Origin: Clarireedia homoeocarpa
Lineage: Eukaryota > Ascomycota > Leotiomycetes > Helotiales > Rutstroemiaceae
Assembly: GCA_001465935.1 (NCBI GenBank)
Contig: LNKV01000022.1
Coordinates: 62,001-126,000 of the forward strand
DNA: 64,000 nt
Direction: 5' to 3'
A program made the translations under genes and the position numbers. Numbering within the stretch: position 1 is the stretch's first letter; every line of letters starts with the position of its first letter. Positions 1 through 10,990 of the stretch are shown piece by piece. The notes under the pieces are model-generated. The model made no database searches. It was not told the origin of the DNA and saw only the letters and a list, made by a program, of their open reading frames with translations.

Positions 1-1497
1 TGTTGCACATGTTGGCTGCACATCTTCTCCGGTATACGCATCGAATAACACTGACTTCTCGGCTGGACGCTTATGAAGTGTCATTAGAGCAATAATTTCG
101 ACAGTTTTCCCTAACCCCATTTCCTCTGCCAGAATGCCGCCTTTGATGTTTTCTAGAGCTAAGAAGGGCTCGAGATTAAAGGTGACTATGCCGAATAAGT
201 CGCTCACATAACAAGTTTGTCCATGGGCGTCCTTAACAGTTCTAAATGTGTTTGGTAGTTTGTTTATAAGCGCGTCCTTCGAGGGTTGAATACCACGGGT
301 CGTACCGACCCACTGCATGCCCTCCCGACGAAGTAGCCATTGCACTGCGCGCTTTTGGAATGGGTAAAGATATGTGGTTAGTTCCGTCTCAATTGATGCC
401 GCAAGATCATCTTCCTTGTCAGGGGAATAGACACAGTTATAAAACTCTTGGGCGGAGAAAGTGTCAGTTTTAGAGGACATCGGATTTGGGAAGTAGTTTT
501 CCAGGACTTTCGTTAATTCCTGCGGCTGTTTTTTTAGAATGATATGTTCTGGGGAAGTAGTAACATTCCATTTGAGCGTGAAGAATATTTTTATGTAGTC
601 GGTTCCATCGCTTCTGAGTAGCACAACATCAACCTCAGTCCATAATCTGCCTTGATCATGAATCGAGCTTGCAGAATTTCTATCGACAGCCAAGGAAGTG
701 ATGATATCGTTGAGATCATCAACCGTGTCATCGGTTTGCTTGTTAATACTAGGAGGATCCACCGATAATGGCACGGAAAGCAGATCATTTCCAGCTTCAT
801 CATATATGTTGAAACTATGATCTGAATAACTAGTGGTGCGCCGACTCCAAGGACTAGAGTAACCGATATTATTCTTCCTCAAGGCCACGTCGTAGCCAGA
901 CAACTTTGACCCAACGCAACTGATTTCTAGAAGACTTTCCTTGACAATGATATATTGATGTTTCGATCCAGTCTGATGTTCATCTTGGCGTTCAACCGCC
1001 CGTTTCCCAATCATCGTTTTCTGGTGCTTGCGGGGAGGTTCTAGTCGCGAATTCTGAAAATGTTTGTAGTCAGCATTGAAGCAAAGTCAAATCTGTGCTA
1101 ATAGCGATCGCTGACAAAAGAAGTACCACTTAATTTGGGACTGTTGTTGAAGGTTCACATCCCAACCTCGAGGTCTTTCATGGTGGCTTCGAAAGGCGCA
1201 TCATACTGAGCGAGAAACAGATAGACTCTGGTTTAGAATCATCAAAGAGGTGAAGACGAGGTAACAACTTCTAAAAAATGTCATTTTTAGAAAGGAAAAG
1301 GAACAAACCTCGTCATAAGAAAGAAAGTCTATAAGAGCATCTGGGATCTCCCTCACAGTAGGTAGTGGCGATGTTCCTCTCTGCTTGGAACCGGATATTG
1401 TTAGCTTATGGACCCTGCTATCATCCTCGACGCCGGTAGTTGATAGAGTCCAGCTAGACGTAGGCCGGTGTCGAGCAACTCGTTTTGTTGGAGCCAT
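1..1497 (-). CDS. SNF2-family helicase, SHPRH/Irc20-like, 5' part only
   Basis: N-terminal part of an SNF2-type ATPase; the gene runs off the left edge. Start ATG is at 1497 (MAPTKRVARHRP). Exon 1 runs to about 1309, where GAG is followed by GTTTGT. A long exon covers 1053..1 after an acceptor TTTTCAG. The pattern between 1309 and 1053 is unsettled: a 13-codon middle exon may lie at about 1204-1166. Near the left edge the protein reads YPFQKRAVQWLLRREG, the start of the helicase domain, then GGILAEEMGLGKTVEIIAL, a textbook Walker A (motif I). The roughly 400-residue leader before the ATPase and the wide insertion after motif I suit the SHPRH/Irc20 group (nuclear RING-helicase ubiquitin ligases of DNA-damage tolerance) rather than Snf2 or Ino80. 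The RING and C-terminal lobe are outside the window, so the subfamily is inference. It is divergent from the mS41 gene. Confidence 0.85.
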
Positions 1498-2104
1498 CGT
1501 GATCCGCACATGAGAACGAAACGGTAAGGTCGTGGTCAGCAAACCGCTTTCTACCTACAGCAGCCTGTGGAAGTAGGTAAAAATTGAGCAACGGCGTCAG
1601 ATTGCAGGTTTCTGATGGAATAATGATGAACTATGCGCAGCGCGCCGACGGATCTCAAAAGATTGAAAGCATAAATGGCTACCTAGGAGGCTCGGGAGTA
1701 AGCCGTGCATGATGGATATCTGATAACGATAAGAAAGTTAAATGCGGGCAGCGAGTAGCGTAGTGGAGCTAGTTCAATTGAGCTTTGGATTCACGGATAA
1801 AGGATTTTCCAAAGCCGAAATCTACTAGCTTATCCGTATTACATAATCTACAGTTCATGTGATCTCGGAATTTCTAAATCAACGCTAAGCAAAATCGCAA
1901 GATATGGCGGAGCTTCTCTAGATCCTTTCTATGTATGGGCTTTAAGGCAAGTTGATGTGAACGTTTCGGGGTGTCTCGGTACTAATACCTTGTCTTCGTT
2001 GTGCCAACAAGGCGTTTCTGTGATCTACCGTATCCAGGTATTCACTCCTTCTCTTCAATTCTACTCAATTACATTGTGTTGACTTTGCTCGCAGTCTGCC
2101 CAAC
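1498..2104. other. Divergent intergenic region with a 5'UTR intron
   Basis: Spacer between the divergent helicase and mS41 genes, so it should hold both promoters. A likely 5'UTR intron of mS41 lies at 2038..2094 (GTATTC donor, branch-like TTGAC, acceptor CTCGCAG), 10 nt before the ATG. No ORF of interest was seen. Confidence 0.5.
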
Positions 2105-2800
2105 ATGATTGTTAAACCTCACCAGTTTCGGCCGATACCATCCTTTTTGCTTCCATTCGCAGAATCGACAAGCTCTAACCAAATACGAAGTCTACATTAT
2201 CGCATGAAGGCGCCGCCTGTACCTCGTCCTACACCATTTGTGCCAGATGCTCCGACGTTTCTCACACTCATTGGACGAAATTTGATCCAGCATGCGCCTA
2301 AAATACCTTCTTGGAAGGCATTATTTACTTTGACGTCTGATCAATTACGGGAGCTAGGCGTTGAACCCCCACGAGCCCGCCGTTACCTTTTACGTTGGAG
2401 AGAGAAGTTTCGAAACGGACAGTACGGCATTGGAGGGGATTTCAAACACATTGAGAATGGGTCTGCGGAACTTCGAGTGGTAGAAGTACCGGCATCTAAT
2501 GATATACCAGCTACAGCGACTTTGTCCCCAGGAAAGCGGAAGATTGTGGTGAATGTGCCAGCAGGAGGCAGTGCAGAGGAGTTGGCTGAGCAAATGGTTC
2601 CGGTCAAAGGCATACGCATCAAGGGTGCAAACACCATCGTAGGACCGCATATACAGCCTATCAAAGGAGGGGTTGGAGCAAGAATTGTGGTGAAAGAGGG
2701 ATTATGGGAAGATCGCAGAGGACATAAGATCGATGGCGGCGAGAGAAGACAGGCAGAAGTTCGAGCAAAGAAGAGGGGAGAAGAAAAACGTGCGAGATAA
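2105..2800 (+). CDS. FYV4: Mitochondrial small-subunit ribosomal protein mS41 (IGR-motif protein)
   Basis: Single coding exon, 231 aa, ATG at 2105. Residues about 51-105 form the IGR motif domain: FLTLIGRNLIQHAPKIPSW, then a Leu-rich stretch, then ARRYLLRWREKFRNG. This domain defines yeast Fyv4/mS41, a component of the mitochondrial small ribosomal subunit. The first ~35 residues are rich in Ser, Arg and His and poor in acidic residues, consistent with a mitochondrial presequence. The C-terminal third is basic (RAKKRGEEKRAR at the end), as expected for an rRNA-contacting protein. Yeast Fyv4 is shorter (about 130 aa); the longer C-terminal tail is usual in filamentous fungi. The domain call is strong; mitochondrial location follows from the family. 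Confidence 0.88.
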   Translation: MIVKPHQFRPIPSFLLPFAESTSSNQIRSLHYRMKAPPVPRPTPFVPDAPTFLTLIGRNLIQHAPKIPSWKALFTLTSDQLRELGVEPPRARRYLLRWREKFRNGQYGIGGDFKHIENGSAELRVVEVPASNDIPATATLSPGKRKIVVNVPAGGSAEELAEQMVPVKGIRIKGANTIVGPHIQPIKGGVGARIVVKEGLWEDRRGHKIDGGERRQAEVRAKKRGEEKRAR

Positions 2801-5312
2801 GGTTACAAGGTGGTCGTTGATGTAAGATTATGTTGTGAGGCTGGGCACGACATGCTTCTGTGCGTAGGGAGAAGGTGGCTGTTTGCAGTATTTGCAGGTC
2901 ACTCATCTATGGGCCGGCCACTTGGAAGCTTTTATTACAATACCGCAGGTCAATGGTGTTGAATTGGTTCTCTCTGTGATTGTGATTCGTTTCATCTCAC
3001 AACTGTGGTCAATTTGCTGGGTCAGCCGAGATATGAAGATCGGTGGCGGATAGTTTTAGTCGAAACGCCATTCCCGACAAAGGCCGAAATACCTCGTAGC
3101 CATACCCAGACAGATTCATGTCTTTCCCTATCTTACAGATCACTTCCTTTTGAGCTCACCCGAGACCTGTCTCACGCGGGAATCGGGAAATTGTTTGTAC
3201 TACGAGTAACATGGCTGTGATTCTACCGGTTCCCCGGCTCCTCACAGCCCTAATCTTTCTATCATTCCGTACATCCAGCATATGTAGCAATCACGGTGGA
3301 CGACCAACCAAATATGTGCAATGTGCATTGCATTTTTCACTTCCAGTGATTTGACTGTATGTTTCGTTTAGATTTGACGGATACATTAGCTGATTAGGTG
3401 GATTGCGCCCGCCCTGGCTGTGCTTAAAGAGGCAAACGGGCAAACTTTATCCCGCGATTACTTTCTTCCAGTACTGTACATTGCCAGTCTGATCCGGCCA
3501 AGCTGCCAATCCATCGCGCTTGCGCACATCCTAGAATGTAGCATGGAAGCGACGGCAAGCTGATGCAACAACCAGCAATTGCAGCGCAACAATTCGTCCA
3601 ACAGCAAGCTTACGGGACCATCACAATCAGGTCTGCTTTAAGGCTGGCTATCCAGGTGCTTTCAGGTCAATCAGGCCACGACTATCCAATATGGAATCGT
3701 TCCTTGAATTCCTCGAAGGAAGGGAGGCAAATGGCTCCAAGACGTGGTTTAGGGCACAGCAAGGCATACCTATCGCTAGCCAGGTCTGTTCTTCGTTCGT
3801 CTGATGTTTGGTCTCTCTTTACACTAATTGAATCTATCGACTCACTTCTTCCACAGAACCAATTGAAGTAGCTATTTACGGTTGCAGAACAGGAACTGTC
3901 GACCGCAAGATATCTATCTAGATAGTGGAGGTGTGACCAGAATCGTAAGTGTCCTCGAGGCGCAACCCACCCCTTCTAGTTCCATGCAGGTCAGAGGTTC
4001 AAGCAAGTGAGATACATGACAACTTTCCATCGGGCGGGTACAGAGGTACTTTGAGGTGGAAAATTGGCAACCTAGAACTCGGAGAGTTCCCACTCATTTG
4101 CTCAATCATCGGTACCGGATTTTGGGGCTTTTTCTGCCTATTTTTTGGGCCGCTCTAACCTTAAGAGCGGGACTCGCTGAATACCCTTGTTCAGCCATCA
4201 ACAGCTAAAACGCAGGAACAGCTTCATCTGCCTAGACGGCAGATGTATACCTCCGCTATATTCGCTACTACTTCTACATCTGGCGTCATATGCTTTCTGA
4301 CTGCTCGCAATCCCATAAAGTTCCTAATGACAAGCCCCAGATTGATGATAACAACTGCCAAAACGGTAATGCCGTAACGAAAGGATTTTACTTATTTTCT
4401 CCATCTTCCTGCGAAAATGGCCCCCATTACGGTGCAAACCGTCATCCCAAATCACATCCCAAATCACATCCCATTGATTTGGGCTCCACTATCATCCTAG
4501 CTATCTAGGGACCACGATTCTACATCCTACCATACTCGTCCCGTATTTGAAGGAGTTCCTTCGCAGGTCACATGTGTGGATAGTCCCATCTCTCCATTGT
4601 TCAGGTTAGAGTAAGGCTGCCTCGATAGGGACGGATCGGGAGTCCCATATCAGTCAATTACTCTCACAGGTCACGTTTCCAGTGGCGGACATTCACCTAA
4701 TCCATACAGAGGCAGTGCTTCTACTTTGCGTGCCATTCACTCTTGGTTCTCGTTTTCATTGGAGTCTGCTTAATCAGTTCTTAATATATGTCTTCTGGTT
4801 TTCTAAATACGCTCATTACATCTGCCATCTGCGCCGTCACTCAATCTTTATAAAGTAGGGAAGTTCCCCCGAGGTGAAACTCATTCTACTCACCATTCTC
4901 AAATACAGCTCATCAATCAGAACATCGTCAACCATAAACCAATCCCAGTCTATCACACGATTACACTTTCAGGTTATTTTACCTAACCAACCCGGCTTCA
5001 AGTCAACACTCGCTTCCCTCCTACTTGGCGCCTATCTTAAAGTCTACTCAAGAGTAATTACTCGAATTAGAGCTCTCCAGTCAATGTTAGTAAACATTCT
5101 CTCGAGCATTTAAGCATCATCTGAGACCTACAAGGGCTTCCGCCAACGAACATAAAACCTTGGAATCAACTACCGAGCAGTCTCCCGCATCCAACCTTCC
5201 TCGCATCACCGTTGAGGACTCGGATTATAACCGACAAGTCAAAGTCGAACCAGAGCTTACATCCACCCCTAACGAAACCGAAACCGAAACCGACACCGAG
5301 ACAGAGACCAAA
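2801..5312. other. Intergenic, no supported gene
   Basis: About 2.5 kb between mS41 and the bZIP-like gene. Open frames of 70-130 codons exist but lack family resemblance or convincing ATG and splice context. A short direct repeat (CCCAAATCACAT twice) lies near 4445-4475. The open frame just upstream of 5313 (back to 5094) has no ATG, so it is read as leader. Confidence 0.5.
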
Positions 5313-5865
5313 ATGTCATCTTCTCACCACTCCTCAACCAGCAAGGGGAAAAAAAGCTCTTCATCTAAATCGACAAAGAGGGAGAAGGATGATTGGTCTG
5401 GCATTACAGACCCCGAAGAAAGAAGACGAGTGCAAAACAGACTTGCACAGAGAAAGTTTCGTAAGTCACAACTACTAGGAACTAGTGATAAAGTAAAACT
5501 CACGCTCTACAGGAGACAAGACAAAGGCAGACAAAGAGCGCCAAGATCGTGAGGCCGAAAATCAAGCTCACGCAGGTCACGCATATCACACGCCTGACCC
5601 AAATGAAATCTACAACGATGAAGAGGCCTCCGCGACACCATGGGGATCTCTCTCGATGACACATGTGGTTGCCAAAGCAAGAGCTCAGGACAACACCCAT
5701 AGGCGCGAGGCTCGACCAGACGACGAAGCAAGTTATTACGGAAATGCCGAAGCTACCTACGAAGGCGAAGCTTACTATGAAGGTGAAAACGCAGCCTACG
5801 AAGAGGATCAACCCTACTATGAGTATGGAAGTGCAGCCGGTAGCAGCGGGGCATCAGGATATTGA
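5313..5865 (+). CDS. Small bZIP-like protein (basic region, no clear leucine zipper)
   Basis: Two exons, 5313..5460 and 5513..5865, joined over a 52-nt GTAAGT...CAG intron; 166 aa. I start at ATG 5313 (context ACCAAAATG) because the frame upstream, although open to 5094, has no ATG. Residues 1-30 are Ser/Lys-rich. Residues 33-52 read DPEERRRVQNRLAQRKFR, which matches the bZIP basic region (N-x-x-A-Q-R-x-F-R, the AP-1-like DNA-contact pattern). The following segment (DKTKADKERQDREAENQ) is charged and helical but lacks the Leu heptads of a zipper. The C-terminal third is acidic and Tyr-rich (EGEAYYEGENAAYEEDQPYY). DNA binding is inferred from the basic region; dimerisation is doubtful. Confidence 0.7.
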
Positions 5866-7378
5866 GCACGGTCGGTGACGATCAATGAGCAACCGCTACG
5901 ACGATACTACGGAGAGGACACGTCTAATTTTACTTCTACGACCTCGAAAAGGCCTTCCAAGTCGGCACGAGTTTTACTGCATTGCGAACTTTTCTTTCTT
6001 ACCAGCCTACATTTTCGCTATTTATTGATAGAGACGGTGCACACGCAAGGAAAAGGGGGACAAGTTTTAACGATACCAAGGCCCATTATCCAGTTTCAGC
6101 CACCTTTCCAGCAAGAAATGTTTAATTGCTGCCTACTACATGTAACACCAGAGTTTTCCTTTGTATTTTCTATCTTCTGCTTACTGTACTATCATGTTTC
6201 TTAGACCTCTAGATTTCAGCTCATCATGTACTTTTAAAACCTCCATAGAATTTCCTCCAATTGCAAAGACATCACTAGAGATTTCGCCCAGACATATCGT
6301 ATATGCGGGCTTGATGGGCGCCCACCCCTTCTCGTGTTACTTCGTTACTCCCTTCCCTCGCAAAAGCCCGCCATGGGGGTTTATCATTCGGCGATGCGGT
6401 GAGATCCCCGAAATTGTGTATCTTTGCGAAAACAAACAAATGCTATTCTGCAACTATCACAAAGAGTCAGCGGGACAACATTTGCCTATCGTACCCGTTA
6501 CGGTTACGGACTTCCTTGTCGTCGTTCCCCCCCCCCCCTTCCTCCTCTCTCCAAAACAGAATAATTTAGCGAATGTCTGTCAAGCCCATCATCTAACCTT
6601 ACCCAAGGATTGGGGAAGTTTCGCGCCTTGTAAGGCTGTGTGGTTATTTTTTGCTGGAATCGTCCACTTGGGACTAGCTCGATGGATTGATACCATATGA
6701 CATATGCATATGGATTGATTGACTCATTCATCTTTCTACTCCTGAAACGCGATTCGCGAATATCAACTACTAGCTCCTCTTGTGATCACTCAGCTCGAAA
6801 TCAATGCTAAATCTAAATCGGAATCGGAATCGGAATCTATATCTGAATTTGAATCTGAATCTAAATGTAAACCTAAACCTAACAGCTGACCATTGTTGAG
6901 GTCAAATTAAGAAACGAATCCATCCGTAGCGGGACGGCACTTCAGTGGCTGGGCGCTGGTTCGTTCGTACGGGGTGAGGATCCGGTATGCCTTGAATCAT
7001 TAGGATTGTGTTAGAAAATGTGCTAGGATGGGATGGGATGGGGATGGTTTTGGGAATGGAATAGATGCTAGGGTTGCGTTGACAGGGTATGACTCCGTGG
7101 GTGAGGGAGCGACAAACGAGGCGCATGTCGACATTTAAGCTCGTAGGCTTCTTGGGATATGTTAGGATGGGATGGGATGGGATAGGATGGGATGGGAATG
7201 TGATAGCATGACATGGCGTGAGGCGGATGGGACGGAGCGAGAGGGAGAGGGGCAATGGGAATGCGTTTCGCGTTCGGTACCGAAGTCGGCCTGAGGTATG
7301 TAGGCCGTAGTTCTAAGGCTGGAAGCTAAGGTGCGGAATGCCTCGTACTGCGCTGCAGGTTACATTTTGGGCTGCGCT

Positions 7379-7432
7379 GTACGGTGTACGGTGTACGGTG
7401 TACGGTGTACGGTGTACGTTGTACGTTGTACG
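7379..7432. repeat. Tandem 7-bp repeat (GTGTACG)
   Basis: Seven to eight copies of GTGTACG, the last ones degenerating to TTGTACG, in the promoter-side region of IES1. Read directly from the sequence. Confidence 0.85.
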
Positions 7433-7545
7433 TCGTAAGTTACATTGTACGAAAGATTTTATGTCAGTATCGTCATGTGCCGTGACGAGATATCTATTCT
7501 TAACTGGGATTCTCCAAGCTCAGAACGGCTGGGAGGTTGGAAGCT

Positions 7546-7627
7546 CCATCCTTTCAGCCTGAGGTATAAGGTTACTCATAGCTTTCCACTCTTCCCGCAC
7601 TTCGCCATCCTTTCAGCCTGAGGTATA
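7546..7627. repeat. Pair of 23-bp direct repeats, period 59
   Basis: The 23-mer beginning CCATCCTTTCAGCCTGAGG occurs at 7546-7568 and again at 7605-7627. A related piece (CCTGAGGTATGTA) lies near 7290. Position is about 310-390 bp upstream of the IES1 start. Confidence 0.85.
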
Positions 7628-7939
7628 CACGCAGAGCTTCCTCACCGAACGACGGTAGCCAGAAATGTATAGCTAAAGCTAGAGCCTTAGAAAGCTTCAG
7701 AATAGACTAATTGCTGATGCGACTTTTCTTACGACAATCTTGATCCGAATTCTAATTTCAATTCTCTTTCGCTGTGTCTTTCCTTTTTCTCGCATTTTGA
7801 TGCCATTCTTGGATAATCCAATCACATCTCTTAATCCCAATCGACACGAATGAATTTCAATTGAATTGAATTGTATTGAACCTACATGCCGATTCCTCAT
7901 CCTATTCGCTGTTGCAGGTAGTTACTCGGTACGGTTGCA

Positions 7940-10120
7940 ATGACGGAAGAGATGGCCGATTCAGCTCTCACTGTCGCTTCCGAGACGGAGGACGTATCAC
8001 CAACCCAGGCAAACTCTAAAGCCTCGCCATCAAAGACTGTCAACAGCATCGACTCCGCGCGAAACGCTCCTTCCACAACTAAACCACCCCACGACATCAC
8101 AGAAGACGAAGATCGCAGAACGCCTGCTTCGGAAAATCCTATAGCCACTACGAGCTCGGCACGGTCGCGCAAAACAATGAAGGAACAACCCATCACGACA
8201 AGTATGCAGGCAAATATAGGGGTTGGTCCCAATAAGATCCGTCACCTGAAGAAGGATGACGGTGAGCCTCTCTGGAGAAAGGATATTCAATACGATTTTT
8301 TGAAACTCATTTTCGAGAATGATAATGCGCAGTTCACCAACAGCTATGATCCAACTCTGCCTAAGCAGACCTTCGCAGACCTCTACATCGATGCAATGGC
8401 CAGGAGCAGCAAAACAAGTAAAATCTTGAGGGACAAGCTATTGAGCGAACATGAGCCTGCAAAAAATATGGCAATGGTTTGCTTGCTGGTCAATCTTGGT
8501 CGCATGAACACCACCTTGAATTGTGAGTTTTTCTATTCGCGTCATCCTTCCCCAACTAACACGGTCGCAGTCTTCCCGGAAATGCGAGCACAACTACGAA
8601 CTTATCATGCTATTCCATCTTTACAAGCACACCAAGATCCAAATTCCTACAAGCAACTTCAGGATGCCCCTCGATTAAAATCTATACTGAAGGGCGCATC
8701 GGAAGATCGACCCGAGCCAAGTTCGCTCGACAAGATCAAGTTCAAGCCATTGCCGCGCACCAACCCGGTGAACCTCATATTTGTCCTAGCGACATATGCA
8801 GCCAAAGTGACGGAACTGCACTTCCCCCCCGGTCGAGAATTCTTCGATCTCATTATGAACACTTCGATCACTAGCGAGTCGAGAGCAAGGGCTTTCTTGT
8901 GGTTGATGTGGTTCTATCTTGAGTCGGACTTTACCGAAGAGGGTGCAGAAGAAAATCCCTTTGGCGCTGGGGTTGATTATGATACTGACGTTAGAAATCA
9001 AGGTGTCCCGCGATTGGTCGATATGACAGAAGAAGAGGAGGCGCAAGAGAATGTCGATACACAAGAAGAACTAGAATATGGGCAGTTGAAGATGCGCGAC
9101 CGCAGGCGTATCATAGAACTCGATCAAATCGCTTTCCAAGCTGAAAATGGTCCTCCAAAGCGCGGTCCCAAGCCAAAACTCTTCCTTCCCCCCGATGAGG
9201 CTGGGTCTGCAGCACCAGGACTTACTAGTCGTATTAGACCCCGTTTTGAAGATGCCTATGGCACTCCTGGGGGCTTGATGGGTAAGGTTCGCCCAAGATA
9301 TGATTCTGACATCGAAAGTTCGCGCTCCACCCCACCTCCTCGAACCCTTCATGCCCGTAACAGTCGTATTAATAATTTGCTTAATACAGGTGCGAGGAGT
9401 CGAGGCGGCAAGCACCTTATGCCAGAAGGTTCTTCCCCAGTACCAGAGACTATTACTACACTAAGGCGTCCCCGACCCTTAACGGCGCATCAATTAGCCG
9501 TCGAGCGTAACCGAAACCAGCGCGTCGATTATATCTTGAGTCGTGGAATTAGGAAGAAGCATCACTGGGCAAGAAAGCAACGAAAGCAGGAAGGAGCTTT
9601 CATTCGTGCCAAAAATAGGATAGAAAAAATGGCCAACCCCTTTAGTGATAGCGAGGATGACAGCTACAGGGGAAATCCCTACCCATTCAGAGACCGAGGA
9701 TTTGGTGGCCTAGTTCAGCTCGAGTCAGAAGAAGATGATTTCGGAGAAGAGATGTCTGCTTATGCTGCAGCGTTCCGCCGCGCAGGTAGAAGGTTAGATC
9801 GTTGGGAAGGCCGAACAGATCTGGTCGGCGTCATGGGCACAAATCGCATCCTCCATGGCAATGGTCTCAATGGCCATGATCTTCAAGATGACGATGAGAC
9901 CGAAGATGAGCAAGAGCCGCAATATCATGGCTCGAAGCCTAACGGCACCGCAGCGGACGCGCAAGATGACGATCTAGATGATATGGAGAAGGAGCTCCTA
10001 GGTTTAGGCACAGATAATGATGATGATGATGAGCTTGATGTAATGGAACGGTCGTTATTAGGTCTTGCGGGTGATGATACTGAGGCCGATATCAGTGATA
10101 TGGGCATGGATATCGACTAG
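7940..10120 (+). CDS. IES1: INO80 chromatin-remodelling complex subunit Ies1
   Basis: Two exons, 7940..8522 and 8571..10120, 710 aa after removing a 48-nt intron (GTGAGT...CTAAC...CAG). The intron is a multiple of three and has no stop, so the frame also reads straight through. Splicing restores a compact NFFPEMRAQLRTYHAIP segment. The N-terminal ~90 residues are Ser/Thr-rich and disordered. The conserved core starts at about residue 100 (GEPLWRKDIQYDFLKLIFE) and runs to FLWLMWFYLESDF, as in fungal Ies1, a fungal-specific subunit of the INO80 nucleosome-sliding complex. The middle is Arg/Pro-rich. The C-terminus is acidic with two related motifs, MEKELLGLG and MERSLLGLA. Family assignment is from recalled similarity of the core, so moderate; nuclear location follows. 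Confidence 0.75.
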   Translation: MTEEMADSALTVASETEDVSPTQANSKASPSKTVNSIDSARNAPSTTKPPHDITEDEDRRTPASENPIATTSSARSRKTMKEQPITTSMQANIGVGPNKIRHLKKDDGEPLWRKDIQYDFLKLIFENDNAQFTNSYDPTLPKQTFADLYIDAMARSSKTSKILRDKLLSEHEPAKNMAMVCLLVNLGRMNTTLNCEFFYSRHPSPTNTVAVFPEMRAQLRTYHAIPSLQAHQDPNSYKQLQDAPRLKSILKGASEDRPEPSSLDKIKFKPLPRTNPVNLIFVLATYAAKVTELHFPPGREFFDLIMNTSITSESRARAFLWLMWFYLESDFTEEGAEENPFGAGVDYDTDVRNQGVPRLVDMTEEEEAQENVDTQEELEYGQLKMRDRRRIIELDQIAFQAENGPPKRGPKPKLFLPPDEAGSAAPGLTSRIRPRFEDAYGTPGGLMGKVRPRYDSDIESSRSTPPPRTLHARNSRINNLLNTGARSRGGKHLMPEGSSPVPETITTLRRPRPLTAHQLAVERNRNQRVDYILSRGIRKKHHWARKQRKQEGAFIRAKNRIEKMANPFSDSEDDSYRGNPYPFRDRGFGGLVQLESEEDDFGEEMSAYAAAFRRAGRRLDRWEGRTDLVGVMGTNRILHGNGLNGHDLQDDDETEDEQEPQYHGSKPNGTAADAQDDDLDDMEKELLGLGTDNDDDDELDVMERSLLGLAGDDTEADISDMGMDID

Positions 10121-10990
10121 TTTAATGGGTTGTGGGTTTTTGGTTAATTATTTGTATTGCTAGGATTCGGCACGTGGGAGCTTTCGATGTGTTCGTCGAA
10201 ACATGTCAGGGGCGTTTGGGAGGATATATTTTTTATTCGATACCGAGTATAACAGATGTCTGGCTGGCATCGATTCATGAAGTGGGAGGGATGGAAAGAG
10301 GAAAACGAAAATGTTGTTTGCAGTGGATTGAGCGGCGTCTTGACGGGTCATAAATGGATTGTGGAGAAGATTATCTGGGAAGGAAAAGCGTGTATGATCA
10401 TTGAGAGGAGGACGCGCTATGGTTCTTAGATACCTGTTCTGATGACTCCTTGGCTTCTGGAGTTTATTCTTGGGATCAGGAGAGGGTGTAGACGGAGATA
10501 ATAGAGTTAGTTGCTTGGTGGTAAAAACCACTTCTCCGGACAAATGTAGTACGAGATATATGAAATGCAACCTTATACTTGTTCAAAGTACAGCTGAGGG
10601 AAAGACATTCAGACGAGTGGATATTTTACGTGTCTTTCATATACCAAGCAATTGTGTATTTGAGTACGAACGAAAAGTAGCATGTTTGAGATGAATGGCG
10701 ATCTTGAGTTGGGCTTGGCCTCGGCTAAATACGCTGTACAGACAGACAGTCTTGATTCGCTCAACAGCACCTCACGCCTACTACTTAGGTACAGTATCAA
10801 CACAGAACCTAGTACTGTAAAGCCACCGAAAGAGCGCTGGGCAGAAAGGAACGTGCAGCGGTGAATCGAAAAGAGCAAACAATTGAAAGATGCGAATCCG
10901 GTAATAACACAAATTTCTACCCTCCTCATCACCATCGACACCATTTTGCAAAGTTGGGAATCGACCCCCCGCCCACATTCATACCACACG
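10121..10990. other. Intergenic between IES1 and RCY1
   Basis: 870 bp holding the 3' end of IES1 and the RCY1 promoter. Open frames here (to about 136 codons) are on both strands, overlap each other and resemble nothing. No other structure seen. Confidence 0.5.

Larger units (their letters stand above)
5866..7939. other. Intergenic, repeat-rich, no supported gene
   Basis: About 2.1 kb between the bZIP-like gene and IES1. It contains a 12-C run near 6527-6538, a degenerate 6-bp array (GAATCG/GAATCT/AAATCT-type units) at about 6806-6880, GGGAT-type tandem repeats near 7026-7042 and 7166-7198, and the two repeats listed separately. The 179-codon frame at 6161-6700 starts at TTG and resembles nothing known to me. 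Confidence 0.5.

Noticed and set aside
6161..6700. 179-codon plus-strand frame downstream of the bZIP-like gene
   Set aside because: Starts at TTG, includes a poly-C-encoded Pro run and matches no family; probably 3' flanking DNA.
6806..6885. Telomere-like CTAAACCTAAACCTAAC sequence
   Set aside because: Only two or three irregular units inside a degenerate hexamer array; not a telomere tract.
8523..8570. Frameshift or insertion in IES1
   Set aside because: The inserted residues correspond exactly to a canonical GT-AG intron with a CTAAC branch point; an intron, not a mutation.
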